Positions 38,188-53,285 of a stretch of 64,000 bases of DNA are shown here, in pieces. The translations under genes and the position numbers were made by a program. Within the stretch, counting starts at the first letter, position 1. Each line of letters starts with the position of its first letter. The DNA is taken from positions 4,588,001 to 4,652,000 of the forward strand of contig JAKSXM010000142.1 of assembly GCA_022575985.1 (NCBI GenBank), in the 5' to 3' direction. The stretch is from Anagrus nilaparvatae (Eukaryota; Arthropoda; Insecta; Hymenoptera; Mymaridae). The notes below the pieces were generated by a model that did no database searches, was not told the DNA's origin, and saw only the letters and a list, made by a program, of their open reading frames with translations.

Positions 38188-39891
38188 TAAGGAAAAACAA
38201 AAAACAAGCCAAATTTTTGGTGCCAGTAGCTGCACCCTTACCGCAAATGTTTACAAAATTTTCAGCGGATTTTTTTAAAAAACAAATTAATTTTATCACG
38301 AAGGATTTATTTAACGAGGGATATGTTCATAGAACTTACAATAATTTAGACTTAGGGCCTCACAATAATTAGGGATTTTATGTTATAACTGTTATGAGTC
38401 AACACATCTCATGCTTGTTGGTTGTATTAACACACAAACCAGTTATACGTTTTTTCATACAATTTCAAGTTAGCCTGCTAGAGTTTTGCTAAAATTGCAA
38501 AGAAATTCAAGTAAATGCATGAAATTTGAAATAATCTAATAAAAATTAAAGCATAACCACCTGAGTATATTCTTGCAAAAGAACCTTATCATAAATTTTT
38601 TTCCAAATAATAATCCATCATTTTTTTGCCTACTTTTTCTATCAATAAATACCTATAATTGAAAAAACCGTCCATTTTAAAGCGTTAAATTTTGAGTTAA
38701 GAAATATTTTTATTATATCTCAACTATAAAGAACGTAAAATGTCAATAAAATAAAGTCAATTTAATTATATTATATCGCAAGTAGGCAATATTAAATGTC
38801 AAAATATTTATTGATATTTAATACTGCAAAAAAATAGAGTGTGAAGCAATAAATTATTAATTAAATAGTTTTTAGTTAATGGAATATGTCAATTTAAAGC
38901 ATTAAAATCTTGTTAAGTAAAATATCATGTTTGCAGTTAATTTCAGTGATGATTGTGTGAACATTAAAAATAACGTATATGGGTTAGTTGTATTTTATGA
39001 TATTACCATATTTATAAATATGTTACAGTTTCTATTAAACTATTAAGATGTTTGAAGAAAAAAATAAAATTGGAATAACTTATAGAAAAATAAAAGAAAA
39101 TCTTATGAAATAAAATGTATAAACCTTGAAAAATTATTTAATTTCACAATAAATATTTACAAGAATGTGTTATTTTTATTATCATTATTTACATATTTAT
39201 CTGCTGTAATAATTGATTTTTTATATTATTTTATTATATGGACAAATTATTTCTTGTACAGTGAAGAAAAAAGTTTTAATATGTTAATTTTTATCATTTA
39301 CGAGAATTATGACAGTTTTAGTTTTTATTATCTAATATTTTTGGTTCAATGACTTTTTAAGTTTTTATAAATATAATAAAAATGCACAATACTTCATATT
39401 TTTATTATTTATTTATTTATTTTTATGATTTTATGAAGGGAAATTTCATAATTTTTTTTATTGTAATTTTTTTTTTGCTTTTGTGTTACCTAATAAAAAG
39501 ATTTTAAATTTATTTATAGAAATTTTTTATTTTTCTGTTTTAGGTAAGACATTTTTCTTTTTAAATTTTTGTATCATCGTTCAAGGGTTATGTAAGTTTT
39601 TAAAATCTATTTAAGATGAATGTAATAAATTTAATAGAATTTAAACATTTTTTTTTTCTTTTCATCTTCTTCCTAAATTATGCAACTAATGGTATTTTAT
39701 TGTCGTATGGTATAATAATATCAGTTCATCTTTTAATCGAATAAATATTTTTTTAAAATAGAAAGTTTAAAATCAGTGAATGCTGAATTTTATAAGAGGC
39801 TGAATTCAAATTTTTTACTATTATTTGCACACATCTGCTTTATTTTTTTTGAATAAAAAATACTGCTTGTTTGTGACATAAGTCTATTCAT

Positions 39892-40070
39892 AAAGGTTAT
39901 TTCCGGATAAGTATTGTGATTTGGCCCCCGCAACTAAACCTAGATTAAAAATTAGTATCCAAAAAATTATCAACAAACTCATGGAATCTCGTTAGAATTA
40001 AATCTCTAGGCCACGAAAGACCCCAAAAACCTAAAAAAAAACAACCCAAAAAAGAGGTTTTTAGGCTTAA
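39892..40070. mobile_element. MITE family B, diverged truncated copy
   Basis: It starts AAAGGTTATTTCCGGATAAG, then TATTGTGATTTGGCCC, and later TCTAGGCCACGAAAGACC and ACAACCCAAAAAA as in the other copies. The far arm is not found. Confidence 0.78.
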
Positions 40071-43000
40071 GTTAATTTTTCTTGCCATTATTCTAGCTAC
40101 ATTGAGTCGTTACCCAAAATGTCGATACCAGGCCAAAAAGTTTGGGTATTTTTCAGATATGGAATTGGTTTGAAGCAATATACTAATTGATAAAATTCGA
40201 CTCAAAAAATTGTGATAATTTCAAAAACAAAAAATTTTTCTAAATTTTGGCCTAAATTTTGGTGTGCAGTAGTGCATTATTTTTTAACAAAAGATTTATG
40301 TATGCAATTTTACTAAAACTTAACAATTGTTATCTTTTTTCCACAATCCGTAAAAAATTCATAAATTAACTCATACACACTAATCTAGGATACATCATTT
40401 CCTTTAAAAAAAATAATAATTTAAAAAATTACAAGAAATTTCATTGAAACATAATATATAAATTAAAAAATTTCGTAATTACCATTCAGTAGAGCGAATA
40501 TAAGCATAATAGCGTTGGTATATTTTAATAGATACATTCATTAATTACAATTCAAAAGTTCAACAAAGATAACAAGCTACTTTTTTATTTCTTTTTGAAT
40601 AAACGTCAGTTATAGAATTACGTATAAAATAAGTAATAAATTTATTTACCTCGTATCATCAGTAACATCATTTTTTTTGTTTTTGTAATTATTGCAAAAA
40701 AAACATTAAATTTATGAATTAAAATTGATTTTATCTGAATCATCAGTGTAAATTATTATTTGTTTAGACGCGAGAATATTTTATCAATTTATTGTACAGG
40801 GGAGAGTTGGGTAGAACCGAGTTTTAATTACCAAATTTTTGATAAAAGTATTTTCTAAACTCTTCTGCAAACCAGTGATCTATTTAACTCATACTTTCGA
40901 CTAACATCAAAATATTTGAAAGTAGAACCTAAAAATTCATAATCATCATCTTATGCATAAAGTTAATAATATATTTTTTGATGTAATTTAAGGTCACTGT
41001 AATAATCAGAGTATGAAATTTCGTTACACTAAAGTTGTTTAGAACGTGAGAGTTTAAAAATTTTTTTTATATACTTAACCTGTTAGCTCAAGTTGAACAA
41101 TAGCTAATAACAATATACCATACTTTTTTTTAACAAACTTTCTTTAAGAATATTTAATTTTAACCTGTAAATTTTATTATAAAAAATATTTAAATTGTTA
41201 AATAATACATTTGAATACATAGAAAGTCTAAGACTCGAGTTTGAATTTTAATAAGATTTTTTAGTAACTTGTATGCACATCCTTTTTTTAAGTTTAGATT
41301 AACAAAGCAATAATTTTTCTTAACCAATAGTAACTATTTCATAAATAAAAAATTAACATTAATATATTTTTTTGCACAATAACATTCAATTGACGCATAT
41401 AAATTTCAAAATTTCACACATATCACTAACTAAAAAGAATTCTTCAATGATTTATTACAAGCATCAGTCAGTCTAGAAATTATTTGTAATTTGATACTTT
41501 GAATAATACTGTCAAAAATCCTGCATGCTAAAAATTAAGACTCACTAAATTAATCATTAAATAAGAACGAGCCTTGTAATTTCTAAGAGTGTATTTTTTA
41601 AAAAACAACAATGTAATTTATTTTATCAAGATAAATTATCTATTTATTAATTACACTGGATGATGATACTTAGACTATGATATTTAAATTTCGTAATAAT
41701 TACTTAATGGTGTGTATAAATCATTGTTATTTTTAATAAAATTAAAATATAACGAAATATAAACAAATGTGTTAAAATAAAAAATTTTTTTCACGTTTAT
41801 TTTATTGCTTAACATGATAAATTTAATGCTTTGAATAAAAAAATTCTTTTTTATAGTATTTTTTATTTGAATTGAAAAAATGCATTTTAAAAAGTATTAA
41901 TTTCTTCTTATCGATTTGTATTTATTTTTAGATTAATATCAAATATTTGCTAATAATATATTTAATTACATTTTTATCGAGTAATTGATTATTTGTAATT
42001 AGCATTTTTTCTTTTTATTTTTAAATGTTTTTATTTGAATATAATAAAATTTAAATTGGTTAATTTTTCTTTGATGGAAAGTTGCGAAATTTTAAATAGA
42101 ATATTTAAATAGAATACTTTTTAAAATTTTATTTTTTAGGGTAGGTAAATTATATTTTTATGAATCATTTTAAATGAATCCAAAAACTCGGTACCATTTA
42201 TATATACACTGGAAAAAAATCCGTTTGCTGAAAGTGGTAATTTTCCAGTATAGATAGCAGAATTTTGGTTTGAAAAAACCCTATTTTAAAACCCTTCTAA
42301 AGGATCTCATTTCTAGGCCCAAGAGGGCCATTCAGAAAACTAAGGGCATGGGCGATGTTTTGTCAACTACCACAACCTGTCCTTTAAGTCAGAAGTAAAT
42401 CGACTTCCCAAACAGTTGACACTCCCCTTGCAAAATTCAAAATTTTTTTTTGAAATCTTACCAATTTTTGGTAAATGAACTATTTTTTTTATAAATAATA
42501 AAATTTCAAAATTTGGATTAGAATTTTCCAAAATAAATATCATTGCAAATATTTTTTATGACCCACTTTTCTATATCTTGAGTCATATACAAGCAAATAT
42601 AATTGTTCATAAATTAAAAATTAATAATTTCTCTGCAAACAACGTACATCAAGTTTCAATATACAGAATAATTAATTATTAACGACACGTATCATAGAAA
42701 AACATAAAATTACCTATAAAAGCATCTTAAAAATTGCATAATTTTATAATTATAGATTTAAAAAGTAATAATTATCTTTTTTTATACATATTTTTTAATA
42801 TTTATATTTACACAAACATATTTATATTCATAAAATGAGAAGATACCTGAAGGCACACGATACATGAACTTGAAATTGCGAATTAAAAGAGACCTTCAAA
42901 TGCCATATACGTTTGTGTGTGCATGTAAAAAAGTGTAAATGCACTTTTATATATAATATATATAAATGAATAATATTTATTTTTTATTTTTTTTTTTTAC

Positions 43001-44263
43001 CTCTTTATATTTTCTGATTCCCTGTTACATTAAAAAACCGTATGTTTGTAAAATTTGTTGGAAAATCAATGTTAAATAATAAAATTTTTTATTTTTTCTA
43101 GTTTTTAGTCTAATTTTTATTAGTACCTATGATATTTTTTTAGAAAATACCTAATTTTTTATTTTATTTAAATTAATGTTTTTTGGTTTGAAAATTTTTG
43201 AATTTTTCTTTTTTCATTAATAAATTTTGAAATTTTCCTTTGTAAATATAACCTACTAGATTATTTAAATATTTAATCTTTTATCATATTTCTTGTAGTG
43301 TAACATTAATTTTTAAGTCGAGGTCAGTTTTATAAAATACTGTAATTGTTTTTTTAAAAAAAACTACATATTTTCCTTACATGCATTGTTAGGATTAGAA
43401 TTTTCTTTAAAATATACACTTAATAACTTTGCAAATACTTAAGTTACGCGATTGTATATTAGCTTGGCAGTTATTAAAAAAATTTTTTTAATTTAGATGA
43501 AGTTTAAACAAAATACGATATTGCAAGAAAATAATTTTAGACCCCATAGGGCCAAAATAACAGCAGTCTTAGAAATCAAAAACAAACAAACAAACAAAAT
43601 TTTACTGTACTTAGTAATCAAAGCAAAATTTTAAAATAAGCAACCAGCCTAAGCTATAAAAATATTAAAAAAGTTATAAAAATATCAAACAATGATTGAT
43701 TATTTTTTAAACATATGGTACATAAATATATTAGGCACATGCGTATTACAAATGATTAGATTTTCCGATAAATAATGCCCCGTACATTATAAATTTTAAA
43801 TAGACAGTTAAAATTACAATTGATAATTTAAAAGTTGAATTGTTAAACGTGGAATTCATATATGTATGAATTGATTATAATATTTTTTATGACTATTTTT
43901 ATGATAGTGATAATTTTTTGATCTATAATGCGCTTATAAAGGATTTTTATTATTTATTTTAAAGGATATTGTTAACTAAACACGTGCGTACAGCTAAATA
44001 ATATTAAAAGTTATTAATATATGTTTGCTATACTTATTGCTTGAACTTGTTTTTTTAGTATCGGTTTATGTATCAGATATTTTACACATGTCACATTCCT
44101 ATGAATAAGAATTAAATAATTAAAAGGTCATTTCTTTGTACAATTAATTAAATTTTATATTATGATGTAAATCAGGATTTTATACAAAAATTATTTCATT
44201 TATAAAATTATACATTTATGATATGAAAATAAGTAAATAACGAGAAATGAAGTTGAATTTTTT

Positions 44264-44300
44264 ATTCTCGCAAGTGAAATGATTTTATAAGGGTATATAT
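44264..44300 (+). promoter_or_regulatory. PSEA-like motif plus TATA box, copy 6
   Basis: ATTCTCGCAAGTGAAATGAT starts at 44264 and TATATATAGG at 44294, 30 nt apart. The first 19 bases equal those of copy 5 although the surrounding DNA differs. A T4 run lies near 44330, close to the expected start. Confidence 0.57.
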
Positions 44301-44629
44301 AGGTCTTGAAAAGTTAAAATTCTATACTTGTTTTATATTATTCAATTACCTATTATGGATTACATTATTATGATATTGTAAGTAATTATTGTTGTATTTC
44401 GGCCCTTGCTTCATATTATAAATTTCCTTTACGATTGACTCTGATAGGAATAATAATAATTGACTTGTTCTTTGCTGGGTTGGTTATTGGGTTTATGATT
44501 AGTACTATTTATGATAGTACTATTTATTAGGATAAATATTAAATATTGTATGAATCAATTCTTTATTCCCTCCTATTTAACCTTCTACGATTGCTTATAT
44601 AATTATATCAGTAAATATATAATTTTATT

Positions 44630-45350
44630 CCAGCTATTTGGAATATTACCAGCATTATGGGGCTCTGTAATTAGAGACATTTTCTGTAGGAAATAAAGTA
44701 AAATTGGGCTCTTGGTTCCTGATTTCCTGAAGTCAAAAATCAATAAATAAAAATTTCCAAAAGATTTTATTTTTGATTCTTCTACACCGACTGCAATTTT
44801 TAATATTCGATAATTTAATTTTTTTATTAAATAATTATTTAAAATGATATTTTTAATTAATTAAATCAAAATATATTTATTTTAATTTATTTATTGATCC
44901 TTCTTTTTACAACTTGTTTTTGTATAATAATTAGACGACTAGTTTCAGGAAGAAATTCCCATCATCAGGTCTGTATTATAATTAAATTAAATTTATTTAA
45001 AACATTTGAATATGATATTGTAACTTTAGATTATGTCTGTATAGACTCACAATTATTTTATGACTAAGTTCGCGTCCATTCGGCGCCATGCCGACTATAG
45101 AGGCAAACTGGTTATTATTATAAATATTTATTTAAAAAATAAAAATTATCGAATATCAAAAATCAGGGATTACAGCGGTGTAGAAAAATTCAAAATAAAT
45201 TCTTCTGCGAGAGGAAAATTTTTTGTATTCTATTTTGACTCTAGCAAATCAGAGACCGGTTAACCCAATTTCGCTAGATTCCCCTAAGAAAATGCCGACA
45301 CTTTTTGAAAAATATCCATAAGGTAGTAATATCATATTTAACTATTCAAA
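44630..45350. mobile_element. Diverged foldback element (about 720 bp)
   Basis: The left arm (44630-44850) and right arm (45110-45350) are inverted relatives. Matching pairs include AAATTGGGCTC / GAAATTGGGTT, CTTCTACACCG / CTACACCGCTG and ATATTCGATAAT on both sides. Divergence suggests an old insertion. The short open frame at 45060-45263 is part of the right arm and is not taken as a gene. Confidence 0.68.
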
Positions 45351-48300
45351 CTAAAAAAAAAATGTGCTTATTGTAAGTAGAACAGTTTTCAGTGCATTAC
45401 CAATAACCCTAAAAAAAATCTTACAGTTAATTAAAATCATAAAAACCGCATAGTTTGTTTTAAAAACAAAAAAAATCAAAATGCGTTACCTTTCTTATAA
45501 TTTATTTACAGAGAGACAAAAAAAGGCGTAAAGAAATGCTTGATTACTTTTATTCGACAATGTTTGTACTAGTTTTTTATTTTATAAATTAATTCAAATG
45601 CAATTTATTTTTTGCGCGCCCACATAAATGTGTTTTTAATTTTTACAGTAAGCTAAAGAAAAAAATACATTTGTATCAAGAAACAAGTACCATAAAATAA
45701 TAATGTAGGTGTCCAGAAATAAGCGTTGAAAAAGAAAGGAAAAAAAAAACGTATAAAAAGAGTCGGTAGATAGCAAAAGTAATGTCAAAAGTAGCCCGCT
45801 AGCAATTTCAAGCCTTTCTTTTTCTTTTTATTTATTTTTTTTTTAAGGATTAAGAATTCCAAATTCTCAGCACTAAAATATTTAATACTTGCATTTAAAA
45901 GTTGAATGATCGGGACCCAACTTTTTTTTTCAGCCAATGAACTTTGTAATAACAAATTGAGATTATGTGTCCAATATTATATTTAATATTCGTTATGTGA
46001 TCGATTATTTATTTTGCACTCTTTTTTTGGGGGAATTTTGGTCATAAAAAAAAATTAATAATAAAAAATATTAACAGTTTCTTTATCGTCATTCAACAAA
46101 CGTTTTATTGCAGGGATTAAACAAGATTATATAAAAATAATCAAAATATTTACGTGCAGAATCATAAAATATAATTATTAAGCTGTGATGATAAAATAAT
46201 TACTAAATAAATCAACAATTTTCTAACGTATTATTAAAAAACAATACTAATTAATAAAATATTTAAATTACTAACAATCTATAAGCTAAAATAAAAAAAG
46301 AAAGAATATTATGAAACACAATGTAATAAATACGCCAACACAGACTAAAAAAAAATCAAAAACATGCATAAAAAATGTTTTTCTGATATTTATTACGTAT
46401 AAAATTCTTGCAACATAATAAAAACCATCCTTGTTTATAACAATGAAAAATTCTTTTATTTATAACTCCTGAATTTTTTAAATGGGAAAAAACATAATAA
46501 TAAAAAATCATGTCATCAAAATCAAAAGATTATGAATTGATTATTATTAAACTTTTAAAAAAACCTACGTTTTTATTTATAAATTTAACCTCGAACTCGA
46601 TGCATTGTGTCGAAGATTTTATTTATTTTACATATTTGCTTTCAAAAAGAATCAAACAAAAATATTAATAAATGTTTGTTAAATTTTTAAAATTATGTAA
46701 GGTAGTTAACCTATTTTGAGGCTTCTTTTTTTATAAAATTAACAAAATTTTTGGGCAATCATTTTCTTATCATTTACTTGTAAAATCAGCTACAACACAC
46801 AGCACCAAATACTTTTTGGGTGGTTACAATTTTGCACTATAAATCGTTATGCAAGACGCATTGTAACGTAATTCTGACATTAACAAATTTTTTATTTTGC
46901 AGTATCAAAATTTTTTAGTGAATAATTAAATGTCACTTTTATTTTATGTTGTATTAATGCATAACATGATATTTTTTTGCAAAGCTATAATTTATAAAAC
47001 AATGCATTGTAATAATGTTTATGGAGAAAGTTTATGAGCTTATAAATTCAATGAATGACTCAAATTTAATAAATATTTTGCATAAAATTTTCTTTTTTAC
47101 TACTACTGATAAATTATTTCTTAGAAAATCTTACCTTCGTTATTTATATGCATAATAATTCTGCATCAATTTATCTTTAAAAATATTCAGATTTGTTTTC
47201 ATTGGTCTCTAAAAGTATTTGATTGTAAAAAAAATCGTTTCTGAATTTTCCCATTAATCAAAAAAATTATGTATAAATGAAAACGTAATAATTTAATAAA
47301 TTTTACAAGATAAATTTATGCACTTTGAATATAAATAATAAATAAATATTAATAAAATATTTATTAACTTTCTTTTCACACACAAAAAAGTAATAATTAT
47401 TGTTATCATTAATAATTCAAAAAAAAAATTTTTCTCAAGAAAATTAATTAAGATTCTTTCACACATAATAATTTTTAAAATATTTAATTCCCAATTCAAA
47501 AGAAAAATCAAGCAGGGAAGTAAAATTTAAAATAAATGACAATCAATGACTTATTAATCAAATTATATAATTTTTATTAGTTCTAATTAATAAAATTGAA
47601 TGAATTTAAGTTACATAACCTTAAAATATCATTTGTTTTAAAATTATATATTTTTTTGACATTTGTATGCATGCGAATTTAACTTAAAAGGAGAGTGAAA
47701 TTCCATTGTTTATAAATAAAAAATGAAGAACTTGTATTCATGAATAAGAAGGCTTAACTGTAAAATATTTTACGTCCCATTATTCTCTTTTTAAAAAGAC
47801 AAATTACGAATGTCTATTGTTTTAACTTATCCCATTGTTTTTTTTTTTCAATTTCTTTTAAGAATTTATTGAATTTTTTATTTAATTATGTACTTGATTT
47901 TTGGCTGATCGAATTAAAAATTAAACAGAGTCATTTGTTATAAAAATATTTTAATTGTACAGGAAATGTAAAAAATTATCAAGTAATTATGTGAATCCTA
48001 ATTAGCCTGTGCATTGTAAAAATGGCATACTTTTACTGCTTTACATAATAAATCAAAATTAAAGTATTTCTAACATCAAAAAGCATTCCACAAGAGGTTT
48101 AAAGTTCTAGTTATTATTAATTGCTTGAGTAATTGACTAAAACACCTGTTAAGCAATATTTTTTTTTTTTAGTGAGAATAAATGCTTTTTATTTCACTGT
48201 TTAATACGTTTTAGGACTTGTTATCAGTGTAATAATGTATTATTTATTAAATAAAAAAAATATTGTATCGGTAACAAGACTTGTATTGGTTTCAATTAAA

Positions 48301-48485
48301 ACCTGTTGGGCCAGTTTCTATGTGAATTTATTATTTGTATTGCTTTTAGTTAATCTATTTGAATTTATTAAGGCATGTTATCAGCTGTTGTAAATGCAGA
48401 AGAAGAGTCTTGGAAAGTTTTTTTGCAAACTTTTATAATTTAAAGTGCGAACTTGGACAAAAAAAAAATCAACAGAGATATTAGT

Positions 48486-48716
48486 GAGGGATTCCTCAAA
48501 TTGGCAGCAAAAATAAAAATATTTAGAGTCAATTTACTAATTAAGGTCAAAAACACAAAAATGAATACCAAAATTTTTGGCCCAAAAATCAAGGATCTGA
48601 CCTAAATAGCTTAAATTGGCTAAAAGTACTTATTTTTAGTTGGATTTTTGAAAAATAGTAGTTAGGGCCGATTTCTCCGACCCTTCAGTTCAATTCCAGT
48701 TAGAATGGAATCCCTC
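48486..48716. mobile_element. Short TIR element (about 231 bp)
   Basis: GAGGGATTCCTCAAATTGG and CCAGTTAGAATGGAATCCCTC are imperfect inverted repeats bounding a somewhat GC-richer block. The core carries GGTCAAAAAC and GACCTAAATAG segments. There is no coding potential. Confidence 0.62.
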
Positions 48717-51700
48717 TTACATTATTTTAATTATTCTTTAATAACTAAATTATTTAAAATATTTTAATTATGTTCAGTTTTTTTATTTAAAATAAATTAC
48801 TAGCATAGCTTTTGCAATATATCGTTATTTTGTTACGCTAGCTGAATTTTGAAGCCTTTGATATTTGTATACTAATCAAACAGTTTTATTCCAAAGAAAT
48901 TCGATATCCATTATATAACTTTAAATACTAAATAACCAAATTGTGTACTAACCAAAAAAATATAAAACGAAAAACTGTTTGCAAAATTTTTATTATAATC
49001 TTGTATTTTATTATTTTATTTACAAAATTTTTGTTTTTTATAGTAAATTACAATAATATCAATAAAAATTTATATATTTTTTTATGGGTATATCTTTGAA
49101 AAAATAAAAATTTTATCAAATTTTTACGACTTTCATTTTTTAGTGCATTTTAAAAATAACAAGAGGAATTAAAAAATAAAATTTTGTTTACATGTATGGT
49201 TAACCTATGATCCGGTTCGACCTGTAAAAAAGAGTTTTTATCATCTATAAAAATCAAGAGAAAGTGAATATAAAAATTCATCCGGTAGCGAATTCTTTCT
49301 TAAAATTCTCCAAAAACAATTTTTTTACGTAATAAAACTTTTTTGTTATATAAAAAAAAAAAAAAATTGAATTAGTTAATTAATAAAAACGATATAATAT
49401 CAATAAATTTCATTTGACATTTCCTTTATTTATTGCCAACTAATTAGATTATAATCTCTAATTACTTTTACCTTATCGAAAATTAATTTATTAATGACAC
49501 TTAATATTTTACGTGTATCCAAACATTAAAGTCTTAAAATCAATCAAAAAATTTTTAAGAAGCTTAGAAAATTATTATTAGCCTCAAAGCAATTTTTTAA
49601 ACACCACCAAAGTTATTTACGATTAATTTTATGCATAAAAGTTATTGATTGTATTAGATTATTTTATAACAAAAAAAATGTTTCTTCCTTGTGAAATTTT
49701 CAAGTGAAAGGGTTATTTTTTACATACTGTGCATGATATTTAAATTTTAAAAAACTCATTACACAAGTTAAATTATCTATTTATTATACACACACGAGAC
49801 AATTGTTTTATAATAAAAAATTATCTTCTTTTTTGAATAAGTAAGTAAGTGAAAATAATTATTTTTTATTTTACGTACACGCAAACCCTCAAGCTGTTAA
49901 ATTGTTTATAAATTGAGTAAAATTTTTGCTGGTGATTTTTTTATGTAATTATTTGTAAAAAAAAAAAAATGTTTTTTTGTGATTAATTATTATTTAAGGT
50001 GATATTTAATCAAAATAATATATTATATCATTTAAAGCTGTATGGGCAATTGATAAAGTGTTACATAAATTATACAGAGTAACTACTTAGACATTAATTA
50101 CTTTAAGTTTTTAACTTGTCCTATAAAATTATTAAATTTAGATAACTTTGGATAAGAAAATATTCATATTTAATAAAATATTTATTTTCATATTTCTATT
50201 TGAAATTATGATACATTGGGGTTTTCATGCTGAATGTTTTTATAAATGATATTAAAAGTCTTGTCTCCTTATATGAGAAATATTTTTGAGGAAAAAAATA
50301 TCCGGGCTTTTGGTATGATTCTGAATAGGTATAACCCTAGTAAACAAAAATAACTGGAAAGTTACAAAATTCCTAAGATCTTGGAAGCACCTTAGGGCCT
50401 AGTCAGGATTTTTAGAACCTGTTTTTTGCTATCAGATAAAAATTCCGACTCGGTTTTTGGATTTCTTGAAAAATTTTACTGAAAGTCCACTTGGTACATT
50501 TTTTCTGTTACCGGATGTATAAACAATGATTCAATTTTTGATTTTTTGAAGATTAATGAAGATCCCATGATCAGTCAAATTTTTGATTATTTCTGAAACG
50601 CTTGATGAAAAAAGAAATTAACAACAATAAAATTTAATTTTTTTTTTCGTTCAGCGTGTCAAAAATATCATAAATTTGCCTGGAAAAAGGGGCTGTAGAA
50701 AAATTTTTCAAAGAATCCATAAACCCAGTCAGAATTTCACTGGCCCAGATCTGATTCAGAAGTTTTTTTAAAATCTATAATTTGAATTTTTTGTTCATGC
50801 CTCAACAATTTCTCCATAAACTATCATGAAAAACTCCATATTGATAATGTAAATAATTAGCTCAAAAAATCAAGAAACTAAAAAAAAGCCATAACTTTTA
50901 CCATAAATGACATTATTTTAATTTAAATATTCGAAAAATTAATAAAAATTTATTATTTATGCCTTCCTGCATCATTTATTTAATTAAATTAAAATAAAAT
51001 CAATAATATATTTCTTAATCAATATAATAGAGAAGATTAAATATCTCGTTTATCCTGAAAAAACTAAAAACTAAAAAAAAAAAATGCGTGTTCAAACTTT
51101 CATAAATAAAAAAAATGATAAATATTTATAATAATTACGTATATAAAAATCTCGTAACATATTTTCCTGATATTTCATTTTCGAATTAAAAAATACAAAT
51201 AATCAGAAAGAAAGTACACAAGCAATTTTTTGAAATATTACATTTGACAGTTTTGATTAGAAAAAAAAAACTGAAAAATCTATCACTTTCATTATTTATG
51301 ACAAATAATCAATTACATATAAAAAAAAATTTTTCATAATACGTATTTAATATAATTGTTTGACAAACGATTGAATATTATAAAACAAAAAATAAAAAGA
51401 TCTTTATTTTAGATATAAATTTTTTTTTGAAACGGAAAAGGATTATTTTTTTTAACAGGAAATGTTTGTTAGTTAATATAACAATTTTATTTTCTCAATA
51501 TGATATAATATTAAGATATAATTTTATTTCTTTATCAATATTGTTCATCTTATTTTTATAAAAGAAAATTATACTTTACATGCGTTTGAAATTTTAAGTG
51601 CTAATGAGTTATGATTATTATCGAAAATTTCTTTTTTTTTAGTAAAATAAAGGTTATGTAAGATTTTTTTGTTAGAATATTGTGTGTTTGAAATAAAAAT

Positions 51701-52090
51701 CAAGTTTAAAGTAAGGATATAAGATTTTTAAAAGATACATTTTGTTATAAAACATGAACTTCGTGCTCTTAAGAAAATTTACCTTAATTTTTGTTTGGGC
51801 TTTTATCGATCTTTATTTCCGTACTATTTGGTTAAAGGCCATTAACTAAGATTTTTTAAAATATATTTTTTTTATATTTTTTTCATTTTCCGGAAAATTT
51901 TGTATGTTAGACTCGATCTGCTAATGAACAGATTGTACACGGCTTATGTGGACGTTATACAATAAATTTTACTTCAAAATATGAGATTTAAAACAAAAGA
52001 AGATCGGATCCTGAACACTCAATTGTAAGAGATAATTTTTATAATCAATAACAAAATAATACTTTTTAATTGTAGTTAATACAGCATCCA

Positions 52091-52127
52091 TTATATAGTA
52101 ATGAAAAGACAATTCTCTTGCGAGAAA
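52091..52127 (-). promoter_or_regulatory. PSEA-like motif plus TATA box, copy 7
   Basis: On the minus strand TTTCTCGCAAGAGAATTGTC starts at 52127 and TATATAATGG at 52097, 30 nt apart. The TATA part (TATATAATGGATG) resembles those of copies 1 and 2. No known RNA is recognised downstream. Confidence 0.55.
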
Positions 52128-53285
52128 AAGTGACACCTACATTATACCGAATTCCTTAATAACAGAACATATGATACATGTACTAATAAAAACAAGATAC
52201 CAATTTAAAATTATATTAAACTAACTGAAAGTCAAGCATTTACATATTAATATTATAATAAAGAAATTAAAAATTGTAAAACAATATTTTCCTACGAGTA
52301 TATAAGTAAAATTTTCTCTTTATTAAACAATACAACTTAATTTATTTGAATATTATTATAATGACAATGTTAAAACGAAATTTTCACTTATATGCATATT
52401 GATATTATAATATGATCTGATAAAAAAAAACAAATTTTAAAATATATACGGAAGTGTTATATCGAATTAGACATTTTAACATGAACAAAAAAAATTTTTA
52501 ACATGGTATAGGAAATTGTTTTAAAGAAAATTTTTTTACTTTATTAATAAATTATTACGTAGGTACTACAAGAAATTCCAATATTTATTCATAATATTAA
52601 ATGAAAGTCTTTTACTTTTAATATATCTTAAGTCAATGAATGATTGGCTGAAGTCAAGTTCAAATATGTTAGTATTTCATCACTGTCATTTTATAATATG
52701 ATGTATGAAAATTTTCAAAAATAATAAACTTCTTACGTAGAGTATTAAATCAGAAAATGTCTATAACTTAAATTAATTAAATAAAATTGTTTATAAATAA
52801 AAAAAAAATCATCTTTTCAGTATTTTTTATATAATAGTAAATTATACATTAATTATTATGACAGTGGGGTTTTGTAATCTAATGTTATTAAATATAAAAT
52901 AGATTTTATTTTTATTGTATAAATTTAATTTTTTTTTGCTCTTACATAAATTTTAATTAAATTTTTTTTTTAGTTATGATGTTTTTAATTAATATTAAAC
53001 GTTTTATTTTAATTTTCTATTTGCACTGTATTTATGTGCACGATCATGATAAATCATTATAATTTTAAGTTGTTGAAATGATAGATGAGTTTCTGGAAAT
53101 ATTATTTTTCACGTAATATCTGAAGTTTACTTTTTACGTTCATTTGAAATTTTTTTTTGGTGTCATTAATTCAAAGTTGATAGTTATGGTATGTCAAAAA
53201 GTATTATATGCAGTCTAAAAACTGGAGTTAAATTGAGTATTTAATCCAAGGAACTAGAAAAATGTATTTAAGTGGTTATTCCTGA

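Larger units (their letters stand above)
34310..44629. other. Intergenic, no gene recognised
   Basis: It contains the TIR element at 35773, repeat C copy 2, the family B copy at 39892 and the module at 44264. A GC-richer stretch at 42200-42430, starting near ACACTGGAAAAAAATCCG and containing AGGCCCAAGAGGGCC, looks like an unidentified repeat. The rest is AT-rich and featureless. Confidence 0.55.
45351..53285. other. Intergenic, no gene recognised
   Basis: It contains the TIR element at 48486 and the minus-strand module at 52127. A GC-richer patch at 50300-50800 may be an eroded repeat. Nothing coding is supported. Confidence 0.55.

Noticed and set aside
40775..40800. Minus-strand ATTCTCGCG as a possible module
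   Set aside because: The sequence 30 nt downstream is not a TATA box.
42200..42430. Further copy of MITE family B
   Set aside because: Only AGGCCCAAGAGGGCC resembles the family; the defining arm is absent, so it is mentioned only as an unidentified repeat.
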